DNA of 64,000 nucleotides from Sporomusaceae bacterium. GTDB taxonomy: Bacteria > Bacillota > Negativicutes > UBA1444. Under the pieces are notes generated by a model. That model saw nothing but the letters and a program-made list of their open reading frames with translations. It did no database searches and had not been told where the DNA came from. Each line of letters starts with the position of its first letter. Position 1 is the first letter of the stretch. This document shows positions 25,499 through 34,419 of this stretch, piece after piece. The position numbers were made by a program, and so were the translations under genes. Where the stretch lies: assembly GCA_018434355.1 (NCBI GenBank), contig JAHDPL010000003.1:1-64000 (forward strand). The letters are read 5' to 3'.

Positions 25499-26155
25499 AT
25501 GTCGGAAGAAAAAAAGGAATCCTGTGAGACACAATCGGTAAAGGTTCCCTGGACAGGATATATTGCTTTGGCGTTTGCGGTAGTGTTCTTTTCTGGTTTG
25601 CTCGCCAGTCAGAAAGGCTGGATCACGGCATTTGACTTTAATGCCTTAGCCGGGAAATTCGGCGTGATGAAAGATGCTGCCAAAGCCACGTTCCAGGGTC
25701 AAGGCGGTTTTGGCGCCCGTGACGGGTTCATGTTCGGTTTCGGTTTATTGCCTTCGGTCATGTTGGCGCTCGGCATGGTGGAAATCGTTGACCATCTGGG
25801 CGGCCTCAAAGCGGCTGAAAAACTTTTGACGCCGATTCTGCGGCCGTTGCTCGGGATACCTGGAATTGCAGGCTTGGCGATGGTCACCAGTTTCCAGAGC
25901 ACTGACGCCGGAGCCGGTATGACCCGGATGCTGCGGGAAACCGGTTGCATTACCGAAAATGAGAAGACGGTATTCTGCGCATTTCAATTTTCCGCCGGCG
26001 GCACCGTGACCAACTATCTGGCTTCGGGAGCTGCGTTGTTCAGTTTTGTCACCGTGCCGATCGTGTTGCCATTGGTGCTGATTTTTGTCTTGAAGATCTT
26101 TGGCGCCAATTTGGTAAGACTTTATCTGAACCGGTTTGAAAAGGAGAGTGTCTAA
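25499..26155 (+). CDS. YjiH-like Gate-domain membrane protein
   Basis: A 218-aa membrane protein with a nucleoside-recognition (Gate) domain, similar in size and pattern to YjiH of enterobacteria. About five TM segments are visible, with the polar GLAMVTSFQSTDAGAGMTRM stretch near residues 123-142 that marks the Gate fold. It is followed 3 nt later by a YjiG-like partner, so the two halves probably form one transporter. The neighbouring amidohydrolase suggests a peptide or N-acyl amino acid substrate, which is inference. A GGGAGG ribosome site supports the start. Confidence 0.85.
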   Translation: MSEEKKESCETQSVKVPWTGYIALAFAVVFFSGLLASQKGWITAFDFNALAGKFGVMKDAAKATFQGQGGFGARDGFMFGFGLLPSVMLALGMVEIVDHLGGLKAAEKLLTPILRPLLGIPGIAGLAMVTSFQSTDAGAGMTRMLRETGCITENEKTVFCAFQFSAGGTVTNYLASGAALFSFVTVPIVLPLVLIFVLKIFGANLVRLYLNRFEKESV

Positions 26156-26157
26156 CG

Positions 26158-26619
26158 ATGGCTGCGGAACAGAAAAAAACTTTGCCGGATATTTTTGTCG
26201 AAGGCGCCAAAAAAGGCTGGAATGTTGGGATTAGCAGCATCATTCCCAATGTCTTGATGGCGTTTGTTTTGATTCATGCATTGCGGTTGAGCGGACTGCT
26301 CGACATGCTTGGTGTTGTGTTCAACCCTGTAATGGGCCTGTTTGGCTTGCCGGGGCAGGCGGTCATGGTGTTGGTTGGCGCTTGGATGTCAATGGGGGGC
26401 GGAGTTGGTGTGGCAGCGAGTCTGTATGCTGCAAAAATCCTCAATCCGACACATGTCACGATTTTGTTGCCGGCCATCTTTCTGATGGGGGCGCAGATCC
26501 AGTATATGGGTCGTTTGCTTGGAACTGCGGGGATTCAGGGGCGCTATTATCCGATGTTGTTTGGGATCAGCATTTTGAATGCGATCATCTCGATGATTAT
26601 CATGCGGATTTTTGCTTAG
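26158..26619 (+). CDS. YjiG-like Gate-domain membrane protein
   Basis: A 153-aa membrane protein of the YjiG/SpmB-like group, the second half of the Gate pair. Hydrophobic segments alternate with a glycine-rich turn (MSMGGGVGVAASLYAAK, about 77-93). Its length equals that of E. coli YjiG. It probably assembles with the preceding protein. Spore maturation proteins SpmA/SpmB are related, so a sporulation role is a less likely alternative given the enzymatic neighbour. Confidence 0.85.
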   Translation: MAAEQKKTLPDIFVEGAKKGWNVGISSIIPNVLMAFVLIHALRLSGLLDMLGVVFNPVMGLFGLPGQAVMVLVGAWMSMGGGVGVAASLYAAKILNPTHVTILLPAIFLMGAQIQYMGRLLGTAGIQGRYYPMLFGISILNAIISMIIMRIFA

Positions 26620-26649
26620 AGAGCATAAGAACAAGGGAGGGTTGCCGCG

Positions 26650-27759
26650 ATGAGTAGCAAAGAGGCAAGAATTCAGGAAACTTATGATGCATTGCATGCT
26701 ATGCCGGAAGTCGGTTTTGAAGAAGTCAAAACTTCGGCATGGCTGGCAGAAAAAATCAAGGCGGCTGGTTTTGCCGTGACAACCGGAGTCGGCGGAACCG
26801 GCATCGTTGCCGTTCTAAAAGGCAAGGAAGCCGGCCCGGTGGTTGCGCTGCGGGCCGATATGGATGCGCTGGCGCATGTCGTAGACGGCAAAGATGTGTG
26901 CGTACATTCCTGCGGCCATGACTCCCATTGCACGATGGTGCTCACAGCGGCCGAAGAGCTGGCAGCAGCCGGAATCAAACGCGGAACGTTGAAAATCCTG
27001 TTCCAACCGGCCGAAGAGAAGCTGTTTGGCGCTACCCGGATGATCGAGGCCGGTGCGCTGGATGATGTGGACATCGTGCTGGGGATTCACCTGCGGCCGA
27101 TTCAGGAAGCAAAGACGGGACAGGCTACACCGGCCTTGTACCACGGGTCCAGTTATATCATGGAAGCGACGATCAGCGGGCAGACCGCACATGGCGCCCG
27201 GCCGCACCTCGGCGTTAACGCGATCGACGCAGCGGCGGCCGCGATCAATGCGATCAATGCGATCCATATCAATCCGGTGATACCGGCAACTTGCAAAGTC
27301 ACCAGAATGCAGGCCGGCGGTGCGACTCTCAATCAGATTCCGGACCGCGCAGAACTGGCGCTGGACTTGCGGGCGCAGCAAAATGATGCGATGAAGGCAT
27401 TGCTGGTAAAGGCGGAAAATGCAATCAAAGCTGGCGCGGCAACGGTTGGCGCCACAGCGACGACGGTTGTCAAGGGCGGCGTTCCGGCAGCGGAATATCA
27501 CCCTGAAATCATTGCCCTGGCGCGTCAGGCGATTCAGGCAGTTCTTGGTGAAGCTGGTCTGCTGGATCCGATCGTGACGCCGGGCGGCGAAGATTTCCAC
27601 AACTTTGTCCAGGCCAAACCCTCGCTGAAAGCAGGTTATATCGGACTCGGTTGTAATCTGACTCCCGGATTGCACGACCCGGCGATGAAGTTCGATCGGT
27701 CGGCTATGATCAACGGGGTGGAGATACTTGAGTGGATGGTAGGGAAACTGCTGCGATAA
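26650..27759 (+). CDS. M20-family amidohydrolase/peptidase
   Basis: A 369-aa zinc-dependent hydrolase of the M20D group (aminoacylase, hippurate hydrolase, carboxypeptidase-like). Metal and catalytic motifs are visible: RADMDAL, CGHDSH near residue 90, the PAEE pair near 120, HGSS/TAHGARPH in the lid domain and the closing GGEDF near 315. It cleaves N-acyl or amide bonds, releasing amino acids. It forms an operon with the Gate pair 30 bp upstream, resembling yjiHG-iadA, where a transporter pair is joined to an isoaspartyl dipeptidase. The substrate is unknown. A GGGAGG site precedes the start. Confidence 0.9.
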   Translation: MSSKEARIQETYDALHAMPEVGFEEVKTSAWLAEKIKAAGFAVTTGVGGTGIVAVLKGKEAGPVVALRADMDALAHVVDGKDVCVHSCGHDSHCTMVLTAAEELAAAGIKRGTLKILFQPAEEKLFGATRMIEAGALDDVDIVLGIHLRPIQEAKTGQATPALYHGSSYIMEATISGQTAHGARPHLGVNAIDAAAAAINAINAIHINPVIPATCKVTRMQAGGATLNQIPDRAELALDLRAQQNDAMKALLVKAENAIKAGAATVGATATTVVKGGVPAAEYHPEIIALARQAIQAVLGEAGLLDPIVTPGGEDFHNFVQAKPSLKAGYIGLGCNLTPGLHDPAMKFDRSAMINGVEILEWMVGKLLR

Positions 27760-27780
27760 CAGCGTGAAAATGCAGAGAAA

Positions 27781-27825
27781 AGGGCTGTCTCAAGTAGGTT
27801 AAAAACCTATTGCGAGACAGCCCTT
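27781..27825. terminator. Bidirectional terminator between the amidohydrolase and lipoprotein genes
   Basis: AGGGCTGTCTC pairs with GAGACAGCCCT around an inner TAGGTT/AACCTA hairpin, followed by TTTT on the plus strand. The two flanking genes converge on it. Confidence 0.9.
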
Positions 27826-27879
27826 TTGCCGGTTGTACGCTCTGACAAGGTTGGATTCGTTAAGTTGTAACCGTTTATG

Positions 27880-28611
27880 CTAGTGCTTGCTTTTTGGCAT
27901 GTTTTTCATCATTTCATTCATGTCCTGGATTTTCACGCCGGCCGGCAGTTTGAACAGGTCGGCTGACTGGGCGCCGATTTTCATGTTCTTGAACTCTATC
28001 ATCATTTTTTCGCCTTTTTTGCTGACAAGTTCCTGCTTCATCGGCAGGCCGTAATCTTCCCGCAACCACATTTTTGCCGTGGCGCCGTCTTCTTTGTCGA
28101 CAAACGTGATGACGCGGCATTTAATTCCTTCGTAGACGACCGTTTCAAGCGACTTCAGCGAATCCTTGACCATATTATCCTGATAATCAGATGGATGCTC
28201 CGGTTTTCCTTCCATGCCGGTCGGCAGGTCTTTGCCGGAAAACTTCATCGCAGTATTCTCAGCTGGATTGTACATATAAGTGATGTCGCCGTCAACGATC
28301 GTAATCATCTTTTTGCCTTCGAATGTGTTTTCCACCCGCATTTTGTCTTTGCTGCTCCAAAGTCTGCTTGTGTTGGAAAAACCGGGCGCGGTCATGACCA
28401 TGTCGTACGAAACGCCGGGGGCGTTTTTCGCTTTCATCATGATTGCCGCAATCGTTTCTTCCGCGGCTGGAGCCGGTTTGGCCGGTGTGGATGCCGCCGG
28501 TGCGGCTGGTTTGTCGGCTGCTTTTTTGTCGCCGCCGCAACCGCCCAGCAGTCCTGTTGAAATCCATAGAACCAGTAATCCGATGATCAGTACTTGCCTT
28601 TGGTTTTTCAT
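27880..28611 (-). CDS. LolA-like/DUF4412-type lipoprotein
   Basis: A 243-aa predicted lipoprotein. The signal peptide ends at LLGGC (C26), followed by a lysine/alanine/proline-rich linker (about 30-48) and a beta-rich domain like outer-membrane lipoprotein carrier or DUF4412 proteins. Such domains bind lipid or lipoprotein moieties, but the role here is unknown. ATG 28611 is chosen because AAGGAG lies 8 nt upstream; the longer frame to 28668 has no such site. It stands alone on the minus strand. Confidence 0.82.
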   Translation of the reverse strand: MKNQRQVLIIGLLVLWISTGLLGGCGGDKKAADKPAAPAASTPAKPAPAAEETIAAIMMKAKNAPGVSYDMVMTAPGFSNTSRLWSSKDKMRVENTFEGKKMITIVDGDITYMYNPAENTAMKFSGKDLPTGMEGKPEHPSDYQDNMVKDSLKSLETVVYEGIKCRVITFVDKEDGATAKMWLREDYGLPMKQELVSKKGEKMMIEFKNMKIGAQSADLFKLPAGVKIQDMNEMMKNMPKSKH

Positions 28612-28793
28612 CGTGAAACAACTCCTTACTAATTCATCCTGCTTTATCAGTAACCTTATAATATCCACTTCCTAATATTCGCCAATCGTTGGTTTTATCC
28701 TTCGACGACCAGTTTGACTTGCAGAAAGATATTGCAGCGTGTAATAATGAAGCCAACGAATCCGTTTATCTTAAAACGCAAGGAGGGTTTGCG

Positions 28794-29372
28794 ATGAAAA
28801 TGAAAAAGAACTGGATGATAAAATTTGTATCTTTGGGATTGATCATGCTGCTCGGATTATCCCTGTCGGTTGTCAGCGCCGCCAGTCAGGAAGAAAAACG
28901 TCAACACATCCGGGATATTTCCAACAAGACGCTGTTGAAACTCTATAGCCTGCAACCCGCTGCCCGCGGCTATGTCGAAAACGCCGCAGGCTACGCTGTG
29001 TTCGGCAACTGGGGCGTGAAGCTGGTGTTTATCGGCGGGGGAACCGGGAAGGGAATGGCGGTGAACAACAGCAACAATCATGAAGTATTCATGGATATGA
29101 TCACAGGTACTGCCGGGTTTGGTTTGGGCGCCAAAACGTATAACGTCGTGTTTATTTTTGAGAATGAAAAAGCATTACATGATTTTACCACCAATGGCTG
29201 GCAGTTTGGCGGGCAGGTTACGGCCGCCGCCACCGATAGCGTGTCCGGCGCTGCTTATCAGGGGGCTTTTTCGGTTTCGCCGGGCGTGTGGATGTATGAA
29301 CTGACTGACAAGGGACTGGCGCTTGAGATCACGCTAAAAGGGGCAAAGTACTCAAAGAACGATTTGAACTGA
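28794..29372 (+). CDS. SYLF/Ysc84-like secreted lipid-binding-domain protein
   Basis: A 192-aa protein with a Sec signal peptide (about 1-29, ending VVSAAS) and a SYLF/Ysc84-type domain. Signs are the AAGYAVFGNWGVKLVFIGGGTGKGMAV stretch, here split by residues 65-90, and the GFGLGAKTYNVVFIF segment. SYLF domains bind phospholipids in eukaryotes; in bacteria the function is mostly unknown and they are exported. AAGGAGG precedes the ATG at 28794. It is divergent from the lipoprotein gene, sharing a 182-bp promoter region, so both may act on the envelope. Confidence 0.82.
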   Translation: MKMKKNWMIKFVSLGLIMLLGLSLSVVSAASQEEKRQHIRDISNKTLLKLYSLQPAARGYVENAAGYAVFGNWGVKLVFIGGGTGKGMAVNNSNNHEVFMDMITGTAGFGLGAKTYNVVFIFENEKALHDFTTNGWQFGGQVTAAATDSVSGAAYQGAFSVSPGVWMYELTDKGLALEITLKGAKYSKNDLN

Positions 29373-29547
29373 TCAGGGACGAATACAGATAAAACACGAC
29401 AGAGGAGCTTCTTCGGGATTGCCGGAGCGGTTCCTTTCTTTTTTGGCCGACAGCGAGCATGACAGAAAAAGGGGAAGCAGGAATTGCGTCTTGGTGCAGA
29501 GAATAAAAATATGCTTATTGCGATTACATAATACAGGTGGGGGAAGA

Positions 29548-30471
29548 ATGGAGCCAAAACCTCTGGTTTTATTGGTCGATGATTCCGCATTCGACAGGCA
29601 TTGGCTGCAAGACCGTTTGATTGCGTGCGGCTATGCTGTGGAAGCGGTCACTGACGGGAAATCTGCGTTGGAACGGATGTGTCGGCAAGATTGCGCCAAG
29701 CCTTCGATTGTTCTGATGGATGCAGTGATGCCGGTCATGGATGGTTTTGCAGCCTGTCAGGCAATTCGCAGCCTGCCGCTGGAATCGGCAGTGCCGGTGC
29801 TGATGGTGACAGGCTGCGAAGATGCAGCTTCGATTGATCGCGCTTTTGATTCCGGCGCCGAAGACTATATCGTCAAACCCGTGAATGTTGCGCTGTTACA
29901 CCGACGTATCGGTCGCATCCTCAAGGCGCAGGAGACCGATGCGCTGGTGCGTGATCTTGCATATCGCGACCCGCTGACAGGACTGCCCAATCGCCGCATG
30001 TTCCAGGAAGAGCTGGAGCGGCGTTTGTTGCAGGCAGCCAGGGCAGAAGCAACATTGGCAGTGGCCTTTCTTGATCTGGATAAATTCAAACAAGTGAACG
30101 ATTATTGGGGACATGCCACCGGCGATATGGTCTTGCAGGAGATCGCGCGTCGATTTGAGACGGTGCTTGGCGCCGATGCATTTATATCACGACTGGGCGG
30201 CGATGAATTCATGATGATTTTCTCCGGGAGCGGGGCAGAGACTTGTGTGGCGCCGCTGCTGCGCAAACTGGTGCAAAGTTGCGAAGCGCCGGTTTGTTGC
30301 GGGGGAACCTGTATAGAGGTCGGAGTAAGTATCGGTGTCAGTTTTTTTCCTATTGACGGTAACGAGGCCATGGATTTGATGCGCAAGGCGGATACGGCGA
30401 TGTACCGCGCCAAAGCCCAGCGCGGCAGTGGTTATCGTTGCTATTCGAGCAGGGAGGTTGCCTGCAGTTGA
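29548..30471 (+). CDS. Response regulator with GGDEF diguanylate cyclase output
   Basis: A 307-aa protein: receiver domain (about 5-122) with DD pair, phospho-acceptor D in VLMDAVMP and K in YIVKP, then a GGDEF domain (about 140-300) with intact GGDEF signature (LGGDEFMMI). It would make cyclic di-GMP when phosphorylated. The RxxD inhibitory site expected five residues before GGDEF reads LGAD, so product inhibition at that site is probably missing. ATG 29548 is preceded by GGTGGGGGA. It overlaps the next gene by 1 nt. Confidence 0.92.
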   Translation: MEPKPLVLLVDDSAFDRHWLQDRLIACGYAVEAVTDGKSALERMCRQDCAKPSIVLMDAVMPVMDGFAACQAIRSLPLESAVPVLMVTGCEDAASIDRAFDSGAEDYIVKPVNVALLHRRIGRILKAQETDALVRDLAYRDPLTGLPNRRMFQEELERRLLQAARAEATLAVAFLDLDKFKQVNDYWGHATGDMVLQEIARRFETVLGADAFISRLGGDEFMMIFSGSGAETCVAPLLRKLVQSCEAPVCCGGTCIEVGVSIGVSFFPIDGNEAMDLMRKADTAMYRAKAQRGSGYRCYSSREVACS

Positions 30472-31514
30472 TGGAAGACGAGTTGCGATCGGCAGTAAAT
30501 GCCGGCATTATCACGGCTGCCCAGGCTGAACAGTTGAAGCTGTTCTGGCAGGACAGTCGGCTAAAATCCACAGATCCCGTTGAAGCAAAAGGGGCTGGGT
30601 TTAGCAAATTTCTCTATTATTTAGGCACGCTCATCGTAATTGGCGCGATGGGCTGGTTGATGAATACGGCTTGGGAATCTTTTCGCGGGATAGGGCTGTT
30701 TTTGATTGCGGCCGGTTACGCAACGATGTTCATTTTTGTCGCAAGGTACTGGCGCGAGAGGTCGCCGGTCCTCAGTGGCCTGTTCGTAGTAATGGCGGTA
30801 TGCATGACGCCGCTGGCAGTGTTCGGGGTACAATCGGAAATGGGGGTTTGGCCGTTTGACGAACCGGGCCGCTATCGCGGGTTTTATCATTATATCCGCG
30901 GCGGCTGGTTCCCGATGGAAATTGCCACGCTAACCGCAGGGATTATTTCCCTGCGGTTTAGCAAGATTCCCTTTGCCATGGCGCCGATTGCCTTTACACT
31001 TTGGTTCATGTCGATGGATATTGCTCCGGTGCTTGCCGCTACGGTGAAAACTGTAGATCTGCGCCAAAAAGTATCGATTGGGTTCGGCCTCTGCATGATT
31101 GCCGCTGCGCTTTGGCTGGATCGCCGGATTAGGATTGATTATGCAAAATGGCTCTATATTTTTGGTGCGCTTACGTTTTGGGGCGGTCTGACCACGCTGC
31201 GGTCGGACTCCGAGTTAAGCAAGTTCATTTACTGTCTGATCAATGTTGGGTTCATGTTTGTCGGTGTGCTAATTGGGCGCCGGGTGTTCGTCGTGCTTGG
31301 CGGCATAGGATTCTTTGGCTATTTGGGCCATCTGTCCTGGAGCGTGTTTGCCAACTCTTTTGTGTTTCCTTTTGTGCTTACGGCTTTGGGCTTGTTGGTG
31401 GTTTACGCCGGTTGGCTCTATCACCGGAAATATGACTCGATCCAGCGATTGGTTCATCAATGGACACCGTCGGCCATTCGCGGTCTGCTGCCGCCCAAGC
31501 GGCAGGCTGACTGA
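30471..31514 (+). CDS. DUF2157-like multi-TM membrane protein
   Basis: A 347-aa membrane protein with a soluble N-terminal segment (about 1-45, MEDELRSAVNAGIITAAQAEQL, the coiled entry seen in DUF2157 proteins) and about ten TM helices. No catalytic motif is visible. It is translationally coupled to the diguanylate cyclase (stop/start overlap of 1 nt, AGGGAGG upstream), so it may be a membrane partner of that signalling protein. A terminator follows at 31545. Confidence 0.75.
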   Translation: MEDELRSAVNAGIITAAQAEQLKLFWQDSRLKSTDPVEAKGAGFSKFLYYLGTLIVIGAMGWLMNTAWESFRGIGLFLIAAGYATMFIFVARYWRERSPVLSGLFVVMAVCMTPLAVFGVQSEMGVWPFDEPGRYRGFYHYIRGGWFPMEIATLTAGIISLRFSKIPFAMAPIAFTLWFMSMDIAPVLAATVKTVDLRQKVSIGFGLCMIAAALWLDRRIRIDYAKWLYIFGALTFWGGLTTLRSDSELSKFIYCLINVGFMFVGVLIGRRVFVVLGGIGFFGYLGHLSWSVFANSFVFPFVLTALGLLVVYAGWLYHRKYDSIQRLVHQWTPSAIRGLLPPKRQAD

Positions 31515-31544
31515 AGAACTACTGTTAAACTTGCTGTTTGAACC

Positions 31545-31590
31545 CAAGAACCGGACAACCGACAGGAACATCGGGTGTCCGGTTCTTGTT
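31545..31590 (+). terminator. Terminator after the DUF2157-like gene
   Basis: A 13-bp perfect stem, CAAGAACCGGACA (31545-31557) with TGTCCGGTTCTTG (31576-31588), and a nested CCGA/TCGG inside the loop. Confidence 0.85.
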
Positions 31591-31662
31591 TATCGGAAGG
31601 AGATTGAAAAACTTGTAGAGAACAATATCTATTAATGATTCGTCAAAGGGAGCAGGAATATC

Positions 31663-34419
31663 GTGCAAAAAATCAGGTCGGTAAGAACATTCTGGGCAAT
31701 CTCCCTATTTCTGCTTGGCATGGGGGCCGTGTTGTGCACCCTCTCCTTTGTGCTGGCTGAAGCCCAAGCGCAACGCGAACTGGAGGTACGGTTCAAGGAG
31801 GTGAACTCTCAAAACCTGGACCAAGCCTTGTTTTTGGCGCACAATTTGAACCGGTCATTCGCCCAGACCGACACGATATTGCGTTTTTTGCAGGTGGAGT
31901 TGAACAACGGCGGGGCATTGAAACAGGCAAAAACTAAACTGTTGCGGCAGTTTAGTGAGGATGACCTGATCAATCAGGTGGCGGTGGCGGATGCAGCCGG
32001 CAATATAGTGTTTGCGGCCGTTTCACAGAATGCGCCGATCAATATCGCGGATCGCGAGCAGTTTTTATTCCACCGAGGCAATGATTCCGCGCAGGTGTAC
32101 ATAGCAAAGCCCGTAATCACGCAAGTAACCGGTACCCGGTCGATTTTCCTGACCCGTCGGTTGAGCGATGCACAGAGTCAATTTGCCGGCATCGTGTCTG
32201 TGGCGATAGCGCCGGATTATTTTGCCAATCTGATTTCACAGCTGCAGCCGCAGCCGCACAGTTCGTTTGTGCTGTTGAAACCAGATGGGACTTTTTTGGC
32301 CCGTTTTCCTGCGATCGACTCGCCGGAAGTGATGGCGACTTTCTTGCAGCATCCGGTAGTGGCAATGCTGCAGCAAGAGCTGAACTCGGGAGTGTTTGAA
32401 TCTCCGGGCAAGGGCGATGGAATTCCTCGCATCGGCGCCTATTGGAAGTTGATGGACTACCCGGCTGTTGTTTTGGTGGGATACGCCAAACCTGAAATGT
32501 TTCGGGCAGTTTATGCACGGCAACAGAGTTACCGCAGTTGGGCAGGAATTTTTTCCGCCGTCGTTGGGTGCCTGTTTCTGGCGCTTTGGTGGCAGCTGCG
32601 CAAACAATATGAAATCGAGAACTCTCTGCGGGAGAGCGAAAGTCGTCTGAATCAGGCGCAGCAGATCGCCCGGGTCGGCAATTGGGAAATCGATTTGGCA
32701 AGCGAGCAGGTGTGGGGGTCGGCGGAGGCGTTTGAAATTTATGGAATTGAGCGGGTGACGCCGTATTTTTCCCTGTCGGACATTCAGCAAGTGGTTGATA
32801 AACAGGACCGGAGCCGGATGGATTTATCCTTGCAGGAACTGCTGACGCGCAATGCAACTTATGATGTGGAATATCGGATCAATCGGAAGGATACGGGTCT
32901 GCAACGCTGGATGCATTCCCTTGCCCGACTAGAGCGGGACGACCGGGGAAAACCGGTAAAAATCGTCGGCGTTTTGCAGGACATCACCGAACGCAAGCAA
33001 GCAGAAGCGGCCATGCATCGCAGTGTCGACGTTCAGAACGTTCTGCGGGAAATTACTGAGGCGGCAATTTTGGCAGTATCGGTTGATGAGCTGTATCGGA
33101 TGGTGCATCGATTGGTCGGGCGTGTGTTGCCGGCCAGCTTGTTTCATATCAATCTGCTGGATGAAACGTCCAACGAAATCGTGGTGCCTTATCGTGCGGA
33201 TGAAGTGAATTTCATTCCGGAGCGTCGCCCGATCGGCAAAGGGATGACGGAGTATGTGATGCGGCAGGGCAAAGCGGTTCATGTTACACCGGTGGAAATG
33301 GAGCGGTTGCGCGAGACTGGCGAGTATGCGCTGGGCAGAGTTCAGATCCGCCATTACCTGGGAGCCCCTTTGCTTGACTCGCAAGGCAAGCCGTTTGGTA
33401 CGATTGCGCTGATCCTGATGGGAGACGAGCAAGTGATCCAACCGGAGGATGTCGAGCTGCTGTCGATCATTGCGTCGCAGGTTTCCATGGTCATTGAGCG
33501 AAAACGGGCCATTGACAGGTTGCGCGAAAGCGAAGAAAAATTTCGCTATATGACCGAGAACGCCAGTGATGTCATCTGGCATTTGGATCAGGATTTCCGG
33601 TTTGACTATGTCAGTTCGGCTAATGAAAGACTGACCGGTTACAGGTTGGATGAAGTAATCGGCACGACACTTTGGAGTCATTTGAAACCGGCAGGGATCG
33701 AGCATGTCAAACAAAGGCATGCGGAACGATTAATTGCTGAACAAAAAGGGCAAAAAACCGGCACGACTCGCTATGAACTGGAGATAAGCTGTAAAAACGG
33801 CAGTTGGGTCTGGGTTGAGGTTAGTGCAGAACCCCATTATGATACCTTTGGAAATTTGATCGGCTTGCACGGGGTTACGCGAGATATCACTGAGCGCAAA
33901 CGACTGGAGCAAGAGTTGCAGAGACAAGCTACAATAGATGGCTTGACCGGCATTTTTAACCGGAGTCATTTCTGGGTGAGAGCCAATGAAGAACTGCACA
34001 GGATAGAGCGGTACGGGGGAGAATGCAGCTTGCTGATGGTGGATATCGATCACTTCAAGCTGGTCAATGACACCTATGGTCATGCTACGGGAGATAGCGT
34101 ACTGCGCTGGATTACCCGACTCTGCCGTGAAGTCATTAGAGACACCGATCTGTTCGGTCGTGTCGGGGGAGAGGAATTTGCAATCATGCTGCTGGAAACT
34201 GACTCTACTGGTGCGATGACGGTGGCGGAGCGGTTGCGGCAAAGCGTTTTCGATACGCAGTTCATTCATCCTGACGGAACGCCGATTCTGCTGCGCGTAA
34301 GCGTCGGTGTGGCGCAGTACCAGAAAGATAAGGAGTCGCTGTCAGAACTGATGAACCGGGCAGACAAGGCGTTGTATCGTGCCAAGAACGAAGGAAGAAA
34401 CAAGGTGGTTGGAGCATGA
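31663..34419 (+). CDS. Membrane diguanylate cyclase with Cache, PAS, GAF, PAS and GGDEF domains
   Basis: A 918-aa sensor. TM segments at about 12-32 and 290-310 enclose a dCache-like extracytoplasmic sensor. Then come PAS/PAC (about 325-445, ending DITERKQ), GAF (about 455-615), a second PAS/PAC (about 620-750) and GGDEF (about 755-915). The catalytic site is VGGEEF and the inhibitory RxxD (RDTD) is present five residues before it, so it looks fully active and feedback-controlled. The start is GTG with AAAGGGAG upstream. It overlaps the next gene by 4 nt, tying a c-di-GMP source to the receiver-PPDK fusion. Confidence 0.92.
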   Translation: MQKIRSVRTFWAISLFLLGMGAVLCTLSFVLAEAQAQRELEVRFKEVNSQNLDQALFLAHNLNRSFAQTDTILRFLQVELNNGGALKQAKTKLLRQFSEDDLINQVAVADAAGNIVFAAVSQNAPINIADREQFLFHRGNDSAQVYIAKPVITQVTGTRSIFLTRRLSDAQSQFAGIVSVAIAPDYFANLISQLQPQPHSSFVLLKPDGTFLARFPAIDSPEVMATFLQHPVVAMLQQELNSGVFESPGKGDGIPRIGAYWKLMDYPAVVLVGYAKPEMFRAVYARQQSYRSWAGIFSAVVGCLFLALWWQLRKQYEIENSLRESESRLNQAQQIARVGNWEIDLASEQVWGSAEAFEIYGIERVTPYFSLSDIQQVVDKQDRSRMDLSLQELLTRNATYDVEYRINRKDTGLQRWMHSLARLERDDRGKPVKIVGVLQDITERKQAEAAMHRSVDVQNVLREITEAAILAVSVDELYRMVHRLVGRVLPASLFHINLLDETSNEIVVPYRADEVNFIPERRPIGKGMTEYVMRQGKAVHVTPVEMERLRETGEYALGRVQIRHYLGAPLLDSQGKPFGTIALILMGDEQVIQPEDVELLSIIASQVSMVIERKRAIDRLRESEEKFRYMTENASDVIWHLDQDFRFDYVSSANERLTGYRLDEVIGTTLWSHLKPAGIEHVKQRHAERLIAEQKGQKTGTTRYELEISCKNGSWVWVEVSAEPHYDTFGNLIGLHGVTRDITERKRLEQELQRQATIDGLTGIFNRSHFWVRANEELHRIERYGGECSLLMVDIDHFKLVNDTYGHATGDSVLRWITRLCREVIRDTDLFGRVGGEEFAIMLLETDSTGAMTVAERLRQSVFDTQFIHPDGTPILLRVSVGVAQYQKDKESLSELMNRADKALYRAKNEGRNKVVGA

